Positions 8,281 to 16,975 of a stretch of DNA of 64,000 nucleotides are shown piece after piece. The position numbers and the translations under genes were made by a program. The notes below the pieces were generated by a model. That model made no database searches, had not been told where the DNA came from, and saw nothing but the letters and a program-made list of their open reading frames with translations. This DNA is from Candidatus Effluviviaceae Genus I sp. (GTDB lineage Bacteria > Joyebacterota > Joyebacteria > Joyebacterales > Joyebacteraceae), in assembly GCA_016867725.1 (NCBI GenBank), contig VGIX01000003.1, positions 1-64,000 of the forward strand, written 5' to 3'. The stretch's first letter is position 1; each line of letters opens with the position of its first letter.

Positions 8281-8879
8281 GACCGCACTACCGGATCGGG
8301 TGGCTCGCGCTCCGGACCCTCGTCTGGCTCGTGTGGGGCGTGAGAGGCCGCGGAGCGGACCGGATGCCCGCGAGCGGGCCCGTGCTCGTCGCGTGCAACC
8401 ACATCTCGAACTGGGACCCGGTCCTCGTCGGCCTGGCCTGCCGGAGGGAGCTCCACTTCCTGGCCAAGGACGGGCTCTTCCGGAACCGCGTCTTCGGCCG
8501 GCTCATCAGGGCCTACAACGCGCTGCCCGTCAGGCGCGGCGGGCTCGACCGGAGGGCGCTCTCGCTCGCCATCGGCATCCTCAGGCGGGGCGACGCGCTC
8601 CTGGTGTTCCCGGAGGGGACGCGCAGCAGGAGCGGAGAGGTCGGCGAGGCGAGGCACGGCGCGGCGTACATGGCGAGCGCGGGGGGGGCCGTCGTGGTGC
8701 CCGCCGCCGTCGCCGGGTCGAACGAGCTGGGGCGCGCCTTCCTCCGCCGGCGACGCGTGCGGGTGGCGTTCGGCGGCGCGATCGAGGCCGGCGCAGGCTC
8801 GCGCGCGGAGTACGAAGCGCTCACGAACCGCATCATGGCCGCGATCGGAGAGCTTCGGAGGGAGCTGCAGGAGCCGTGA
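8277..8879 (+). CDS. plsC: 1-acyl-sn-glycerol-3-phosphate acyltransferase
   Basis: Membrane enzyme that acylates lysophosphatidic acid to phosphatidic acid. The 200-residue protein has an N-terminal hydrophobic helix (IGWLALRTLVWLVWGV), the catalytic NHISNWDP (NHx4D-type) motif and the substrate-binding FPEGTRSRSG motif, then PAAVAGS. GTG 8277 overlaps the cmk stop. A longer reading from 7524 is an out-of-frame passage through cmk and is not real. cmk-plsC-ispH-rpsA is a gene order known from several phyla. Confidence 0.94.
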   Translation: MRPHYRIGWLALRTLVWLVWGVRGRGADRMPASGPVLVACNHISNWDPVLVGLACRRELHFLAKDGLFRNRVFGRLIRAYNALPVRRGGLDRRALSLAIGILRRGDALLVFPEGTRSRSGEVGEARHGAAYMASAGGAVVVPAAVAGSNELGRAFLRRRRVRVAFGGAIEAGAGSRAEYEALTNRIMAAIGELRRELQEP

Positions 8880-9712
8880 AGGTGACCGTGGCGCAGGGCG
8901 CCGGGTTCTGCTTCGGGGTCAAGAGGGCCCTCAAGATCGCCTTCGAGGCTGCCCGGAGGGGCGACGGTCCGGTGGTGACGCTCGGGCCCATCATCCACAA
9001 CCCGCAGGTCGTGGCGAAGCTCGAGGAGGAGGGGCTCTCGGTCGTCGGCGATCTCTCGGGCCTCGCGCCGGGCGCCACGCTCGTCGTGCGGTCCCACGGA
9101 CTCGGGCGCGCCGTCCTGGAGGAGGCGTCCCGTTGCGGCCTGCGCATCGTGGACGCGACCTGCCCGTTCGTGAAGGAAGCGCAGGAGCGGGCCGCGCAGC
9201 TCGAGCGCGAGGGGTACGCGGTCGTCGTGGTGGGCGAGGAGCGCCATCCCGAGGTCCTGTCCATCACGGGCAGCCTCGAGCGACCGGCGACGGTCGTGGA
9301 CGGGCCTCGCGGGCTCGAGGGCGCGCCGCCGTCGGGGCGCGTGGGCGTGGTCTGTCAGACGACGCAGCCCCTCGGGCACCTCAAGGCGGTGGTCGAGCGG
9401 CTCCTTGACGGGACCGAGGAGCTCAAGGTCTTCAACACGATCTGCCGGGCGACGTCGGAACGGCAGCGCAGCGCGCTCGACCTGGCGCGCGACGTGGATG
9501 TGATGCTGGTCGTGGGCGGGAAGGACAGCGCGAACACCAGGCGCCTCTGGGAGCTCTGCAGGGAAGCGGGGCGGGACGCCTACCACATAGAGACAGCCGA
9601 CGAACTCGAGCCCGCGTGGTTCGAGGGGAAGAAGGAGGTGGGAATCACCGGGGGCGCGTCGACGCCCCAGTGGATCATCGACGAGGTGGTCCTGGCAGTG
9701 GAGAGCATGTGA
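8876..9712 (+). CDS. ispH: 4-hydroxy-3-methylbut-2-enyl diphosphate reductase
   Basis: Last step of the MEP pathway, reducing HMBPP to IPP and DMAPP with an iron-sulfur cluster. The three cluster cysteines are visible in GFCFGVKRAL, DATCPFV and NTICRAT. Substrate-binding histidines occur in IIHNPQVV, RSHGLG and EERHPEV, plus the TQTT-like CQTTQP and the TGGASTPQWIIDE ending. 278 residues, normal length. GTG 8876 overlaps the plsC stop and has a GGAGGG stretch upstream. It implies isoprenoid synthesis by the MEP route. Confidence 0.97.
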   Translation: MKVTVAQGAGFCFGVKRALKIAFEAARRGDGPVVTLGPIIHNPQVVAKLEEEGLSVVGDLSGLAPGATLVVRSHGLGRAVLEEASRCGLRIVDATCPFVKEAQERAAQLEREGYAVVVVGEERHPEVLSITGSLERPATVVDGPRGLEGAPPSGRVGVVCQTTQPLGHLKAVVERLLDGTEELKVFNTICRATSERQRSALDLARDVDVMLVVGGKDSANTRRLWELCREAGRDAYHIETADELEPAWFEGKKEVGITGGASTPQWIIDEVVLAVESM

Positions 9713-9778
9713 AACCCAGGTCCGCGCAGCGCGGGCCGCATCGCTGAAGACGATTCCCGAGAGGAGAGGTGTCACGGA

Positions 9779-11785
9779 ATGTTGGACGACAAGGGCATCG
9801 GGAGAGACCGGGGCGGCCTCCCGTACGACGACGACGATGACGACGATTCGGAGGAGCGGGGCGGCCGCAAGCGCAGCGCCGAGCCCAAGCCCCTGCCGAA
9901 GCTCACGGACGACGAGCTCGAGGAACTGGGGTACTCGCGCGAGGACTACGAGCAGATGGCGGAGCTGTACGACACCACGCTCCGGTCCATCGACGAGGGC
10001 GAGCTCGTGAAGGGCACCGTTCTTTCGGTCACGGACTCCGAGGTCATGGTGGACATCGGGTTCAAGTCCGAGGGACGCATCCCGCTCGAGGAGTTCCCCG
10101 ACCCGAGCGAGCTCAAGCCGGGGGTCCAGATCAGCGTGCTCCTCGAGGCCACCGAGGACCAGGACGGCGAGCTCAGGATCTCGAAGAGGAAGGCCGACTT
10201 CCTTCAGGTGTGGGACAAGATCAAGGAAGCGCACGACGAGCAGCGGATCGTCGAGGGCATCCCGAAGCGCCGGATCAAGGGCGGTCTCAAGGTCGACCTC
10301 TTCGGCGTCGAGGCGTTCCTGCCGGGCTCGCAGGTGGCCCTGCGCAGGATCCCCAACCTCGAGGAGCTGCTCGGGCAGCGGCTCGAGTTCAAGATCCTCA
10401 AGGTCAACAAGCGGAGAAGGAACATCGTGGTGTCGCGCCGCGTCGTCCTCGAGGACGAGCGCACGCGCAAGAAGTCCACGCTGCTTCAGGAGCTTCAGGT
10501 CGGCCAGATCCGCCAGGGCATCGTGAAGAACATCACGGACTTCGGCGCGTTCGTGGACCTGGGCGGCATCGACGGCCTTCTCCACATCACGGACATGAGC
10601 TGGGGACGCATCCGGCACCCATCCGAGCTCGTGGCGATCAGCGACGAGCTGACTGTCAAGGTGCTGTCGTTCGACCCCGAGAGGGAGCGGATCTCGCTCG
10701 GTCTCAAGCAGCTGGCGCAGTATCCGTGGGAGAACGTGGAGGACGAGTTCTCCGTGAACTCGCGGGTCCGCGGCAAGGTCGTCTCCATCACCGACTACGG
10801 CGCGTTCGTGGAGCTCAAGGAGGGCGTGGAGGGCCTCATCCACATCTCGGAGATGTCCTGGACGCAGCACGTGCGGCACCCGTCGAAGATCCTGGGCATC
10901 GGCGACATCGTCGAGGTCAAGGTCCTGTCGGTGAACAAGGGCGAGGAGAAGATCTCGCTCTCGCTCAAGCGGACCGAGAGCGACCCGTGGCAGGACCTCG
11001 ACACGAAGTACCCGGTGGGCACGAGGATCGAAGGGCGCGTCCGCAACCTCACGGACTTCGGCGCGTTCGTCCAGCTCGAGGAGGGCATGGACGGCCTCGT
11101 GCACATCTCGGACATGTCGTGGACCAAGAGGATCAAGCACCCGAGCGAGCTCTTGCACCGCGGCCAGAAGGTCGACGTGATGGTCCTCTCGATCGACAAG
11201 GAGAGGCACCGGATCTCGCTGGGCATCAAGCAGTGCAAAGAGAACCCGTGGGCGAAGCTCGCCGAGCAGTACGCGGTGGGCACGCACGTGGACGGCAAGG
11301 TCAGCAGGATCCACAAGTCGGGCATCGTCGTTGACCTCCCCGACGAGGTGGAGGGCTTCGTCCCGATGTCGCACCTCGCGCTTCCGGACATCAGCCGGGT
11401 CGAGCTGAGGTTCGCGCCGGGCGACCCGCTGCCCGTCGAGGTCATCGAGGTGTCGCCCGAGAACCGCAGGATCGTGCTGTCCGTCAAGTCGTACATGGAC
11501 AGGCAGCCGGAGGACGTGATCGCGGCGTACGTGGCCGCGCACGACATCCGTCCGGAGCTCGTCGCGGCGCAGAGCGAGCAGGCGGACGAGGCCGGGCGCG
11601 AGCCTGCCGCAGAGGACGCCGAAGCGGCGCCGGAGGAGCCGGCGGAAGAGCGGGCGGAGGAGTCGGTCACGAGGCCGGAACCCGAGCCGGAGCTCGAGGC
11701 TGCCGCGGAGGTCGCTGAGACGGAGGTCCGGCAGCCGGAGCCCGAGGGCGGAGACGCCGGGGCCCCGCGCGAGGCGGGCGCCTGA
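9779..11785 (+). CDS. rpsA: 30S ribosomal protein S1
   Basis: mRNA-binding ribosomal protein. The 668-residue product carries six S1 domains: about 75-140, 160-225, 240-310, 325-395, 412-482 and 498-570. The central repeats share KNITDFGAFVDLGGIDGLLHI-type motifs and HPSELL-type turns; domain 2 is the divergent ribosome-binding one. It starts with an aspartate run (DDDDDDD, near residue 17) and ends with about 75 residues rich in Glu, Ala and Pro, neither part of a domain. GAGAGGT lies 8 nt upstream of ATG 9779. It is 66 nt after ispH, without a visible promoter. Confidence 0.96.
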   Translation: MLDDKGIGRDRGGLPYDDDDDDDSEERGGRKRSAEPKPLPKLTDDELEELGYSREDYEQMAELYDTTLRSIDEGELVKGTVLSVTDSEVMVDIGFKSEGRIPLEEFPDPSELKPGVQISVLLEATEDQDGELRISKRKADFLQVWDKIKEAHDEQRIVEGIPKRRIKGGLKVDLFGVEAFLPGSQVALRRIPNLEELLGQRLEFKILKVNKRRRNIVVSRRVVLEDERTRKKSTLLQELQVGQIRQGIVKNITDFGAFVDLGGIDGLLHITDMSWGRIRHPSELVAISDELTVKVLSFDPERERISLGLKQLAQYPWENVEDEFSVNSRVRGKVVSITDYGAFVELKEGVEGLIHISEMSWTQHVRHPSKILGIGDIVEVKVLSVNKGEEKISLSLKRTESDPWQDLDTKYPVGTRIEGRVRNLTDFGAFVQLEEGMDGLVHISDMSWTKRIKHPSELLHRGQKVDVMVLSIDKERHRISLGIKQCKENPWAKLAEQYAVGTHVDGKVSRIHKSGIVVDLPDEVEGFVPMSHLALPDISRVELRFAPGDPLPVEVIEVSPENRRIVLSVKSYMDRQPEDVIAAYVAAHDIRPELVAAQSEQADEAGREPAAEDAEAAPEEPAEERAEESVTRPEPEPELEAAAEVAETEVRQPEPEGGDAGAPREAGA

Positions 11786-11868
11786 GCGGCGTGGCAGGAA
11801 GGCCGGGAGTGACTGATCGCGGGGGGACTCCGGCCGGGGTCCCCCTGCGTCGTCAGACGCGCAGGACC

Positions 11869-13176
11869 ATGAAGGCGCCAACGGTCGGACTCGCAACGGT
11901 CGGCTGCAAGCTCAACCAGTACGAGACCCAGGGGCTCGCGGACCTCATGGAGAGCGCGGGCTTTCAGGTCGTGCCGTTCTCTGAACCCGCCGACGTCTAC
12001 ATCGTCAACACCTGCACGGTGACCTCCCGCAGCGACTCCCGCTCGCGGCAGATGCTCCGCAGGGCCGCCCGCGCCAACCCCGGCGCCGTGGTCGTGGCCA
12101 CGGGCTGCTACGCGCAGCGGGACGCGGAGGCGCTCGGCGCCATGCCCGAGGTCGCCCTCGTCGCGGGAAACAGCGACAAGGGGCGGGTCGCCGCGCTCGT
12201 CGGCGAGATCCTGTCGGCGCGGAAGCCGCCCCGCGTCGCCGTGGGCCCGATGGCGTCGGCCGCCTTCGAGGCACTCGACATCCGGAGGTTCCGCGGACAC
12301 TCGCGCGCCTTCGTGAAGATCCAGGACGGCTGCGACCGACGGTGCGCGTACTGCGCGGTCCCGGACGCGCGCGGCCCGGAGCGGAGCCGCCCGTTCGCCG
12401 ACGTCGTCCTGCAGGCCGAGCGCCTCGCGGCGTCGGGGCACCGTGAGGTCGTCCTCACGGGCGTGCACATCGGAGCGTACCGCTCGCCGGGCGGCGGCCT
12501 CACCGAGCTCCTCAGAGCCCTCGTCGCGGTCGAGGGCCTCGAGCGCGTGAGGCTGGGGTCGCTCGAGCCGCGCGAGCTCACGCCCGAGCTCGCCAGCGCC
12601 ATCACGTCGCTGGACCGCGTTGCGAAGCACCTTCACGTCCCGCTCCAGAGCGGCTCCGATGGCGTGCTCGCGGCCATGGGAAGGGACTACACGCGCGAGG
12701 GGTACGTGGCCGCCGTGCGGAGCGTCACGGACCGCGCTGCGACCTGCGGGCTCGGCGCGGACGTCATGGTCGGCTTCCCCGGCGAGACCGACCGGGACTT
12801 CGATGACACGCTCGCGCTGGTCCGCGACCTCCCGTTCACCTATCTCCACGTCTTCGCCTTCTCGCCGAGGAGCGGGACGGAGGCCGCCGCAAGGACCGGC
12901 CGCGTGCCGCCGGCCGTGAAGCGGGCGAGGAGCCGCGAGCTCCGCGAGGTGGGCAGGAGGAAGTCCCTGGAGTTCAGACGGAGCCTCGTGGGGTCGACGC
13001 TCGATGTGCTCGTCGAGGGCGCCGCGGGCGCCGGCCTCGTCTCGGGGCTCTCGTCGAACTACGTCCGCCTGACGTTCAGCGGCGAGCAGGCGCTCGCGGG
13101 GAGGATCGTCGCGGTGCGGGTCGACCGGGCGGACGGGGTTCTCACCTGGGGCACGGCCCTCGGGGAGCGCCCATGA
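11869..13176 (+). CDS. mtaB: tRNA t6A37 methylthiotransferase MtaB
   Basis: Radical-SAM enzyme converting t6A to ms2t6A at position 37 of ANN-decoding tRNAs. The 435-residue product has the N-terminal methylthiotransferase domain with cluster cysteines in VGCKLNQYET, NTCTVTSRSD and ATGCYAQ, the radical-SAM cysteines in CDRRCAYCAVP, and a C-terminal TRAM-like RNA-binding region (about 370-430). GCKLNQYET distinguishes MtaB from MiaB (GCQMN). ATG 11869 gives the family-typical start; in-frame codons back to 11791 are probably untranslated. Overlaps miaB by ATGA. Confidence 0.93.
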   Translation: MKAPTVGLATVGCKLNQYETQGLADLMESAGFQVVPFSEPADVYIVNTCTVTSRSDSRSRQMLRRAARANPGAVVVATGCYAQRDAEALGAMPEVALVAGNSDKGRVAALVGEILSARKPPRVAVGPMASAAFEALDIRRFRGHSRAFVKIQDGCDRRCAYCAVPDARGPERSRPFADVVLQAERLAASGHREVVLTGVHIGAYRSPGGGLTELLRALVAVEGLERVRLGSLEPRELTPELASAITSLDRVAKHLHVPLQSGSDGVLAAMGRDYTREGYVAAVRSVTDRAATCGLGADVMVGFPGETDRDFDDTLALVRDLPFTYLHVFAFSPRSGTEAAARTGRVPPAVKRARSRELREVGRRKSLEFRRSLVGSTLDVLVEGAAGAGLVSGLSSNYVRLTFSGEQALAGRIVAVRVDRADGVLTWGTALGERP

Positions 13177-14474
13177 GGTTCTACGTCGAGACCTACGGAT
13201 GTCAGATGAACGAGTGCGACTCGGCCGGGATCGTCGCGACCCTCGAGGCCGCGGGCCACACGAAGGCCGCGGGTCCGTCCGACGCCGACGCGGTCATCGT
13301 CAACACCTGCGCCGTCCGGGAGCGAGCCGAGGTGCGCGTGCTCGGGCGGCTCCGGCATCTTCGGGGGCTCATGCGCCCGTCGGCGGTGCTCGGCGTCGTG
13401 GGCTGCGTCGCGCAGCGCATGGGCGGGGAGCTTCTGCGCGAGGTGCGCGGCGTCGCCTTCGTGCTGGGGACCGAGCGCCACGGCGAACTGCCCGAGGCCC
13501 TCGGCCGCGCGTCGGCGGGGCTGCGCACCGTCGACACCACGCCGGACGCCCCGTCCGTCCCGGCACGCCGCGCGCCCCGCACCGAGGCCCGCCTCCGCGA
13601 CTTCGTCACCGTCATGCGCGGCTGCGACAACTTCTGCTCGTACTGCGTCGTGCCGCACGTCCGCGGACGCGAGCGGTCGCTGCCGGCCGAGGCGATCGTC
13701 GCGGAGGTCGAGTCGCTCGTCGCGCTCGGCGCAAGGGATGTCACGCTGCTGGGACAGAACGTCAACTCGTACCGCGACGGCGACGTCGGCTTCGCGGAGC
13801 TCCTCGCGCGCGTGAGCGAGGTGCCCGGGCTCCCGCGGCTTCGCTTCGCGACGTCGCACCCCAAGGACCTGTCGGACGACATCATCGAGGCCCTGGCATC
13901 GCGCGAGACGGTGTGCCGACACGTGCATCTTCCGGCGCAGTCGGGTTCGGACGAGACGCTCTCGGCCATGAACAGACGGTACACGCGCGCAGACTACCTG
14001 CGGCTCGTTCGCCGCATCCGCGAGCGCGTGCCCGGCGTGGCCATCACGACCGACGTCATCGTGGGATTCCCGGGCGAGACGCCCGACCGCTTCGAGGCCA
14101 CGCTCTCGCTCATGCGCGAGGTCCGGTTCGACTCCGCCTTCATGTTCCGCTACTCGCCGCGCCCCGGCACCGCGGCCGCCGCGCTCGACGACGACGTCCC
14201 CGAGGCCGAGAAGGTCCGGCGGCTCGAGCAGGTGATCCGGCTCCAGAAGCGGACGAGCGAGGAGCTGAACGCGGCCCTCGTCGGGTCGGTCCAGGAGGTG
14301 CTCGTCGAGGGACCGAGCGAGCGGGACGGGAGGCTCCTCTTCGGGCGGACGGGATCGGGGAAGGGAGCGGTCTTCGAGGGGTCGGAGTCGCTGCGCGGCG
14401 CGCTCGCGCGCGTGCGCGTGACCGCGTCCTCCGCGTGGACGCTGCGGGGCGACATCGTGCCCGGGCGCGCGTGA
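13173..14474 (+). CDS. miaB: tRNA i6A37 methylthiotransferase MiaB
   Basis: Radical-SAM enzyme adding the 2-methylthio group to i6A37 of UNN-decoding tRNAs, the substrate made by MiaA (also encoded in this window). Cysteines of the auxiliary cluster are in TYGCQMNECDS, NTCAVRERAE and VGCVAQRMG; radical-SAM cysteines in CDNFCSYCVVPHVRGRERS; a TRAM domain occupies about 365-430. The 433-residue length is normal. Having mtaB and miaB adjacent and overlapping suggests coordinated tRNA position-37 modification. Confidence 0.97.
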   Translation: MRFYVETYGCQMNECDSAGIVATLEAAGHTKAAGPSDADAVIVNTCAVRERAEVRVLGRLRHLRGLMRPSAVLGVVGCVAQRMGGELLREVRGVAFVLGTERHGELPEALGRASAGLRTVDTTPDAPSVPARRAPRTEARLRDFVTVMRGCDNFCSYCVVPHVRGRERSLPAEAIVAEVESLVALGARDVTLLGQNVNSYRDGDVGFAELLARVSEVPGLPRLRFATSHPKDLSDDIIEALASRETVCRHVHLPAQSGSDETLSAMNRRYTRADYLRLVRRIRERVPGVAITTDVIVGFPGETPDRFEATLSLMREVRFDSAFMFRYSPRPGTAAAALDDDVPEAEKVRRLEQVIRLQKRTSEELNAALVGSVQEVLVEGPSERDGRLLFGRTGSGKGAVFEGSESLRGALARVRVTASSAWTLRGDIVPGRA

Positions 14475-14512
14475 GCGCGTCCGCCCCCCCGCGCGCGGCG
14501 GGCAGAATCGCC

Positions 14513-14542
14513 TTGCGGCGCGGCGCGGGCCGCTGCTAGACT
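14513..14542 (+). promoter_or_regulatory. Promoter of lapA operon
   Basis: TTGCGG (14513-14518), an 18-bp spacer and TAGACT (14537-14542) in the 149-nt gap after miaB. Predicted start near 14549. Confidence 0.55.
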
Positions 14543-14623
14543 CACCGCGCCAGCAGGCTTGGCCCGGCCCGAGCACCGGACCGGATCCGTTCGCGGACGT
14601 CCTTCTCAGTGGAGGTGAACGCC

Positions 14624-14950
14624 GTGTGGATCCTGAAGACGCTTCTGTTCCTCGTCTTCCTCATCGCCGTGACGTACTTCGTCACGCTGAACGGCGCCAC
14701 GTGGGTTGACGTGAGGCTCACTGACTCCGGCCCCCCGCACGAGGTCCACCTCATGTTCCTCCTCTTCCAGGCGTTCGTCGTGGGGGCGGTGGTCTGGTTC
14801 CTCGCCACCGTGTCGCACGAGATCGTGTTCCGGCGCACCATCAGGAAGCTCAGACAGGAGAACGCGGACCTCCTGCAGGAGGTCGCCGGCCTCCGCAACA
14901 TCTCGCTCGACGGCATCGACGCTGAGAAGCCTCCTTCCGACGGACGCTAG
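14624..14950 (+). CDS. lapA: LapA domain (DUF1049) membrane protein
   Basis: Small inner-membrane protein of about 108 residues with two transmembrane helices (about 4-22 and 42-62, LMFLLFQAFVVGAVVWFL) followed by a short coiled-coil (RRTIRKLRQENADLLQEV). This is the LapA architecture; in E. coli LapA and LapB act together in LPS assembly control. GTG 14624 sits 8 nt after GGAGG (14611-14615); an in-frame GTG at 14609 would cover that ribosome-binding site. The adjacent lapB-like gene supports the call. Confidence 0.82.
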   Translation: MWILKTLLFLVFLIAVTYFVTLNGATWVDVRLTDSGPPHEVHLMFLLFQAFVVGAVVWFLATVSHEIVFRRTIRKLRQENADLLQEVAGLRNISLDGIDAEKPPSDGR

Positions 14951-14982
14951 CGCCCCGAGAGCGGCGCACGGGGGATGAGAGC

Positions 14983-16119
14983 ATGGCCTACGGCGTCTTC
15001 GGGGCGTTCCTGCTGCTCCTCTTCCTCGTCTGGGTGACGGTCACGTCACGGAGGATCAGGGAGCGCGCCGCGCCGCCCGACGCGGCGGCCTACCGACGCG
15101 GCATCGACGCCATGGTGGCGGGGGACCGCGACGCGGCCGTGCGGCACCTCGCCGCCGCCGTGCGGGACGATCCGCGCAACGTCGACGCTTACGTGAAGCT
15201 CGGCAACCTCCTTCGCGAGCGCGGCCAGCTCCGACAGGCGACACAGATCCACCGCGAGCTCCTCATCAAGCGGCGCCTGCCCCCGACCACGAAGAGCGAG
15301 ATCCTGAGGTGCTACGCCCTCGACCTGGCGGCGTCGGGCAACTGGGGCGAAGTGCTGGAGACCCTGCGCTCGCTGCCGAGGTCCGAGCGGGGCGACCCGG
15401 AGGCGCTCAGGCTGACGCGCGACGCCCACGAGAACACGGGCGAGCTCGACCGCGCGGTGCACGACCACCGGGAGCTCCTCAGGGCGGCGACCGACGCGGC
15501 GCAGCCGCCGCTCGGCGTCTACCGGGCGCACACGGCGCTCCTCTCGCTCAGGCAGGGCGACGCGGCGCGCGCCAAGGCGGAGCTGCAGGCGGCCGTCAAC
15601 GAGTCGCCCGAGGCGGTCCTGGCGCACGCGTACCTGGGCGACATCGCGCGCGACGAGGGTGACGCGGGAAACGCGATCGCCCACTGGCTGAAGCTGGTCT
15701 CCGAGAGGCCGGAGTGCGCCGATCTCGTCTTCGACCGGCTGGAGAAGGCGTACTACGACGCCGGCGACTTCGGCAGGATGATGCGCGTGTACGAGGACAT
15801 CGTGGCCCGCTCGCCGGCCAACGCCCCCGCGCTCATCGGGCTCGCCCGCATGCACGAGCGGAAGGGGGCGCTCGACGAGGCCATCCGCGTCGCGCAGGAG
15901 GCGGTCAAGCACGAGGGAGCGACGCTGGCGGGGCACCGCGAGCTTCTCGAGATGCTCGCGCGGAACGGGCAGCACGAGGAGGCCGCGCGTCTGGCCGTGG
16001 CGCTGGTCCGGAGGCTGTCGGACGAGCGGGGCGCGCGCAAGTGCGCCTCGTGCGGGAAGCGGTGGACCGATGCTGCCTGGCGCTGCCAGCACTGCGGGGC
16101 GTGGACCCATGGCTGCTGA
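14983..16119 (+). CDS. lapB: LapB-like TPR protein with C-terminal rubredoxin-like zinc ribbon
   Basis: The 378-residue protein has one N-terminal transmembrane helix (GVFGAFLLLLFLVWVTV), an array of TPR-type helices (about 30-345) and an ending KCASCGKRW...WRCQHCGAWT that forms a four-cysteine rubredoxin-type metal site. That order is exactly LapB/YciM, which in Enterobacteria adjusts LPS synthesis through FtsH-dependent LpxC turnover. Pairing with LapA 32 nt upstream strengthens this. Function in this lineage is inferred only. The last 11 nt overlap the next gene. Confidence 0.85.
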   Translation: MAYGVFGAFLLLLFLVWVTVTSRRIRERAAPPDAAAYRRGIDAMVAGDRDAAVRHLAAAVRDDPRNVDAYVKLGNLLRERGQLRQATQIHRELLIKRRLPPTTKSEILRCYALDLAASGNWGEVLETLRSLPRSERGDPEALRLTRDAHENTGELDRAVHDHRELLRAATDAAQPPLGVYRAHTALLSLRQGDAARAKAELQAAVNESPEAVLAHAYLGDIARDEGDAGNAIAHWLKLVSERPECADLVFDRLEKAYYDAGDFGRMMRVYEDIVARSPANAPALIGLARMHERKGALDEAIRVAQEAVKHEGATLAGHRELLEMLARNGQHEEAARLAVALVRRLSDERGARKCASCGKRWTDAAWRCQHCGAWTHGC

Positions 16120-16948
16120 GAGGCTGCGAAGGTCCTGCGTGTTCCTCCTCGTGGCGATGTCGCTCGCCGCGATCGCGGCGCCGCGCCCCGCGGTCGCCTC
16201 GAGCGTGGACGACGCGCTCGAGGAGGCTCGAAGGCTCGAGAGCGAGGGCCGCCAGGACGACGCCGAGGCGCTCCTGAGGCGGACGCTGGAGTCCGGGGTC
16301 GCAGCGAGGCACCCGGCGCTCCTTCTGGCCATCGCGCGCCTGTCGCCGTCGCCGGAGGAGTCGGTCGAGCTGTGCGGCGAGGTCATCGCGGCAACCAGAG
16401 ACGCGAGGCTGGCGGGCGAGGCGCGGCTTCTCCGAGGCGACTACCTCTACGCCCGCGGATCGTACGTCGAGGCGGTGCGCGAGTACGATGCGGCCCTCGG
16501 GGGACCGCGGGACATCCGGTGGGCGGCGGCGCTCAAGCGCGCGGCCTCTCTGCTCGCGGGAGGCGATGCGCCCGCCGCGGAGGACGCGTACAGGTCCGCG
16601 GTGGACACGGAGGGCCTGCCGCAGGAACTGCGGCCGTGGGTGGAGATCGGGCTCGGGCGCGCCCTGCTTGCGCGCGGGGCGGCGGAGGAGGCCGCCGAGC
16701 GGTTCGAGGCGACGGCGCGGGCCCACCCGGACCACGATGCCAGGCTCGCGGCTCTCGCCGGCGCGGCGAGAAGCCACGAGGAGGCGGGCGACGCGGCCCG
16801 GGCGGCCGTCTCGCTCGCCGCGATCGTCGCGGAGTTCCCGGGCACGTACGACGCCGTCCTCGCCGAGGAGCGCCTGCGCGGCCTCGCGGAGACCGCGCCG
16901 CGATCCGAGGAGAGCCCCGACAGCACGGCCGCGACCCAGGCCCCCTGA
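16109..16948 (+). CDS. Exported TPR-repeat protein, function unknown
   Basis: About 279 residues starting with a clear signal peptide (RRSCVFLLVAMSLAAIAAP, likely cut after AVA near residue 30) and followed by tandem TPR-like helical pairs to about residue 265, ending in a short Ser/Thr/Pro tail. Periplasmic location is likely. ATG 16109 is chosen because the signal peptide starts there; it overlaps lapB by 11 nt, so it is probably co-translated with lapAB. It resembles CpoB/YbgF-like scaffold proteins only in general form. Confidence 0.75.
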   Translation: MAAERLRRSCVFLLVAMSLAAIAAPRPAVASSVDDALEEARRLESEGRQDDAEALLRRTLESGVAARHPALLLAIARLSPSPEESVELCGEVIAATRDARLAGEARLLRGDYLYARGSYVEAVREYDAALGGPRDIRWAAALKRAASLLAGGDAPAAEDAYRSAVDTEGLPQELRPWVEIGLGRALLARGAAEEAAERFEATARAHPDHDARLAALAGAARSHEEAGDAARAAVSLAAIVAEFPGTYDAVLAEERLRGLAETAPRSEESPDSTAATQAP

Positions 16949-16975
16949 CGCAACCGCACCGACGGGAAGCACCGG

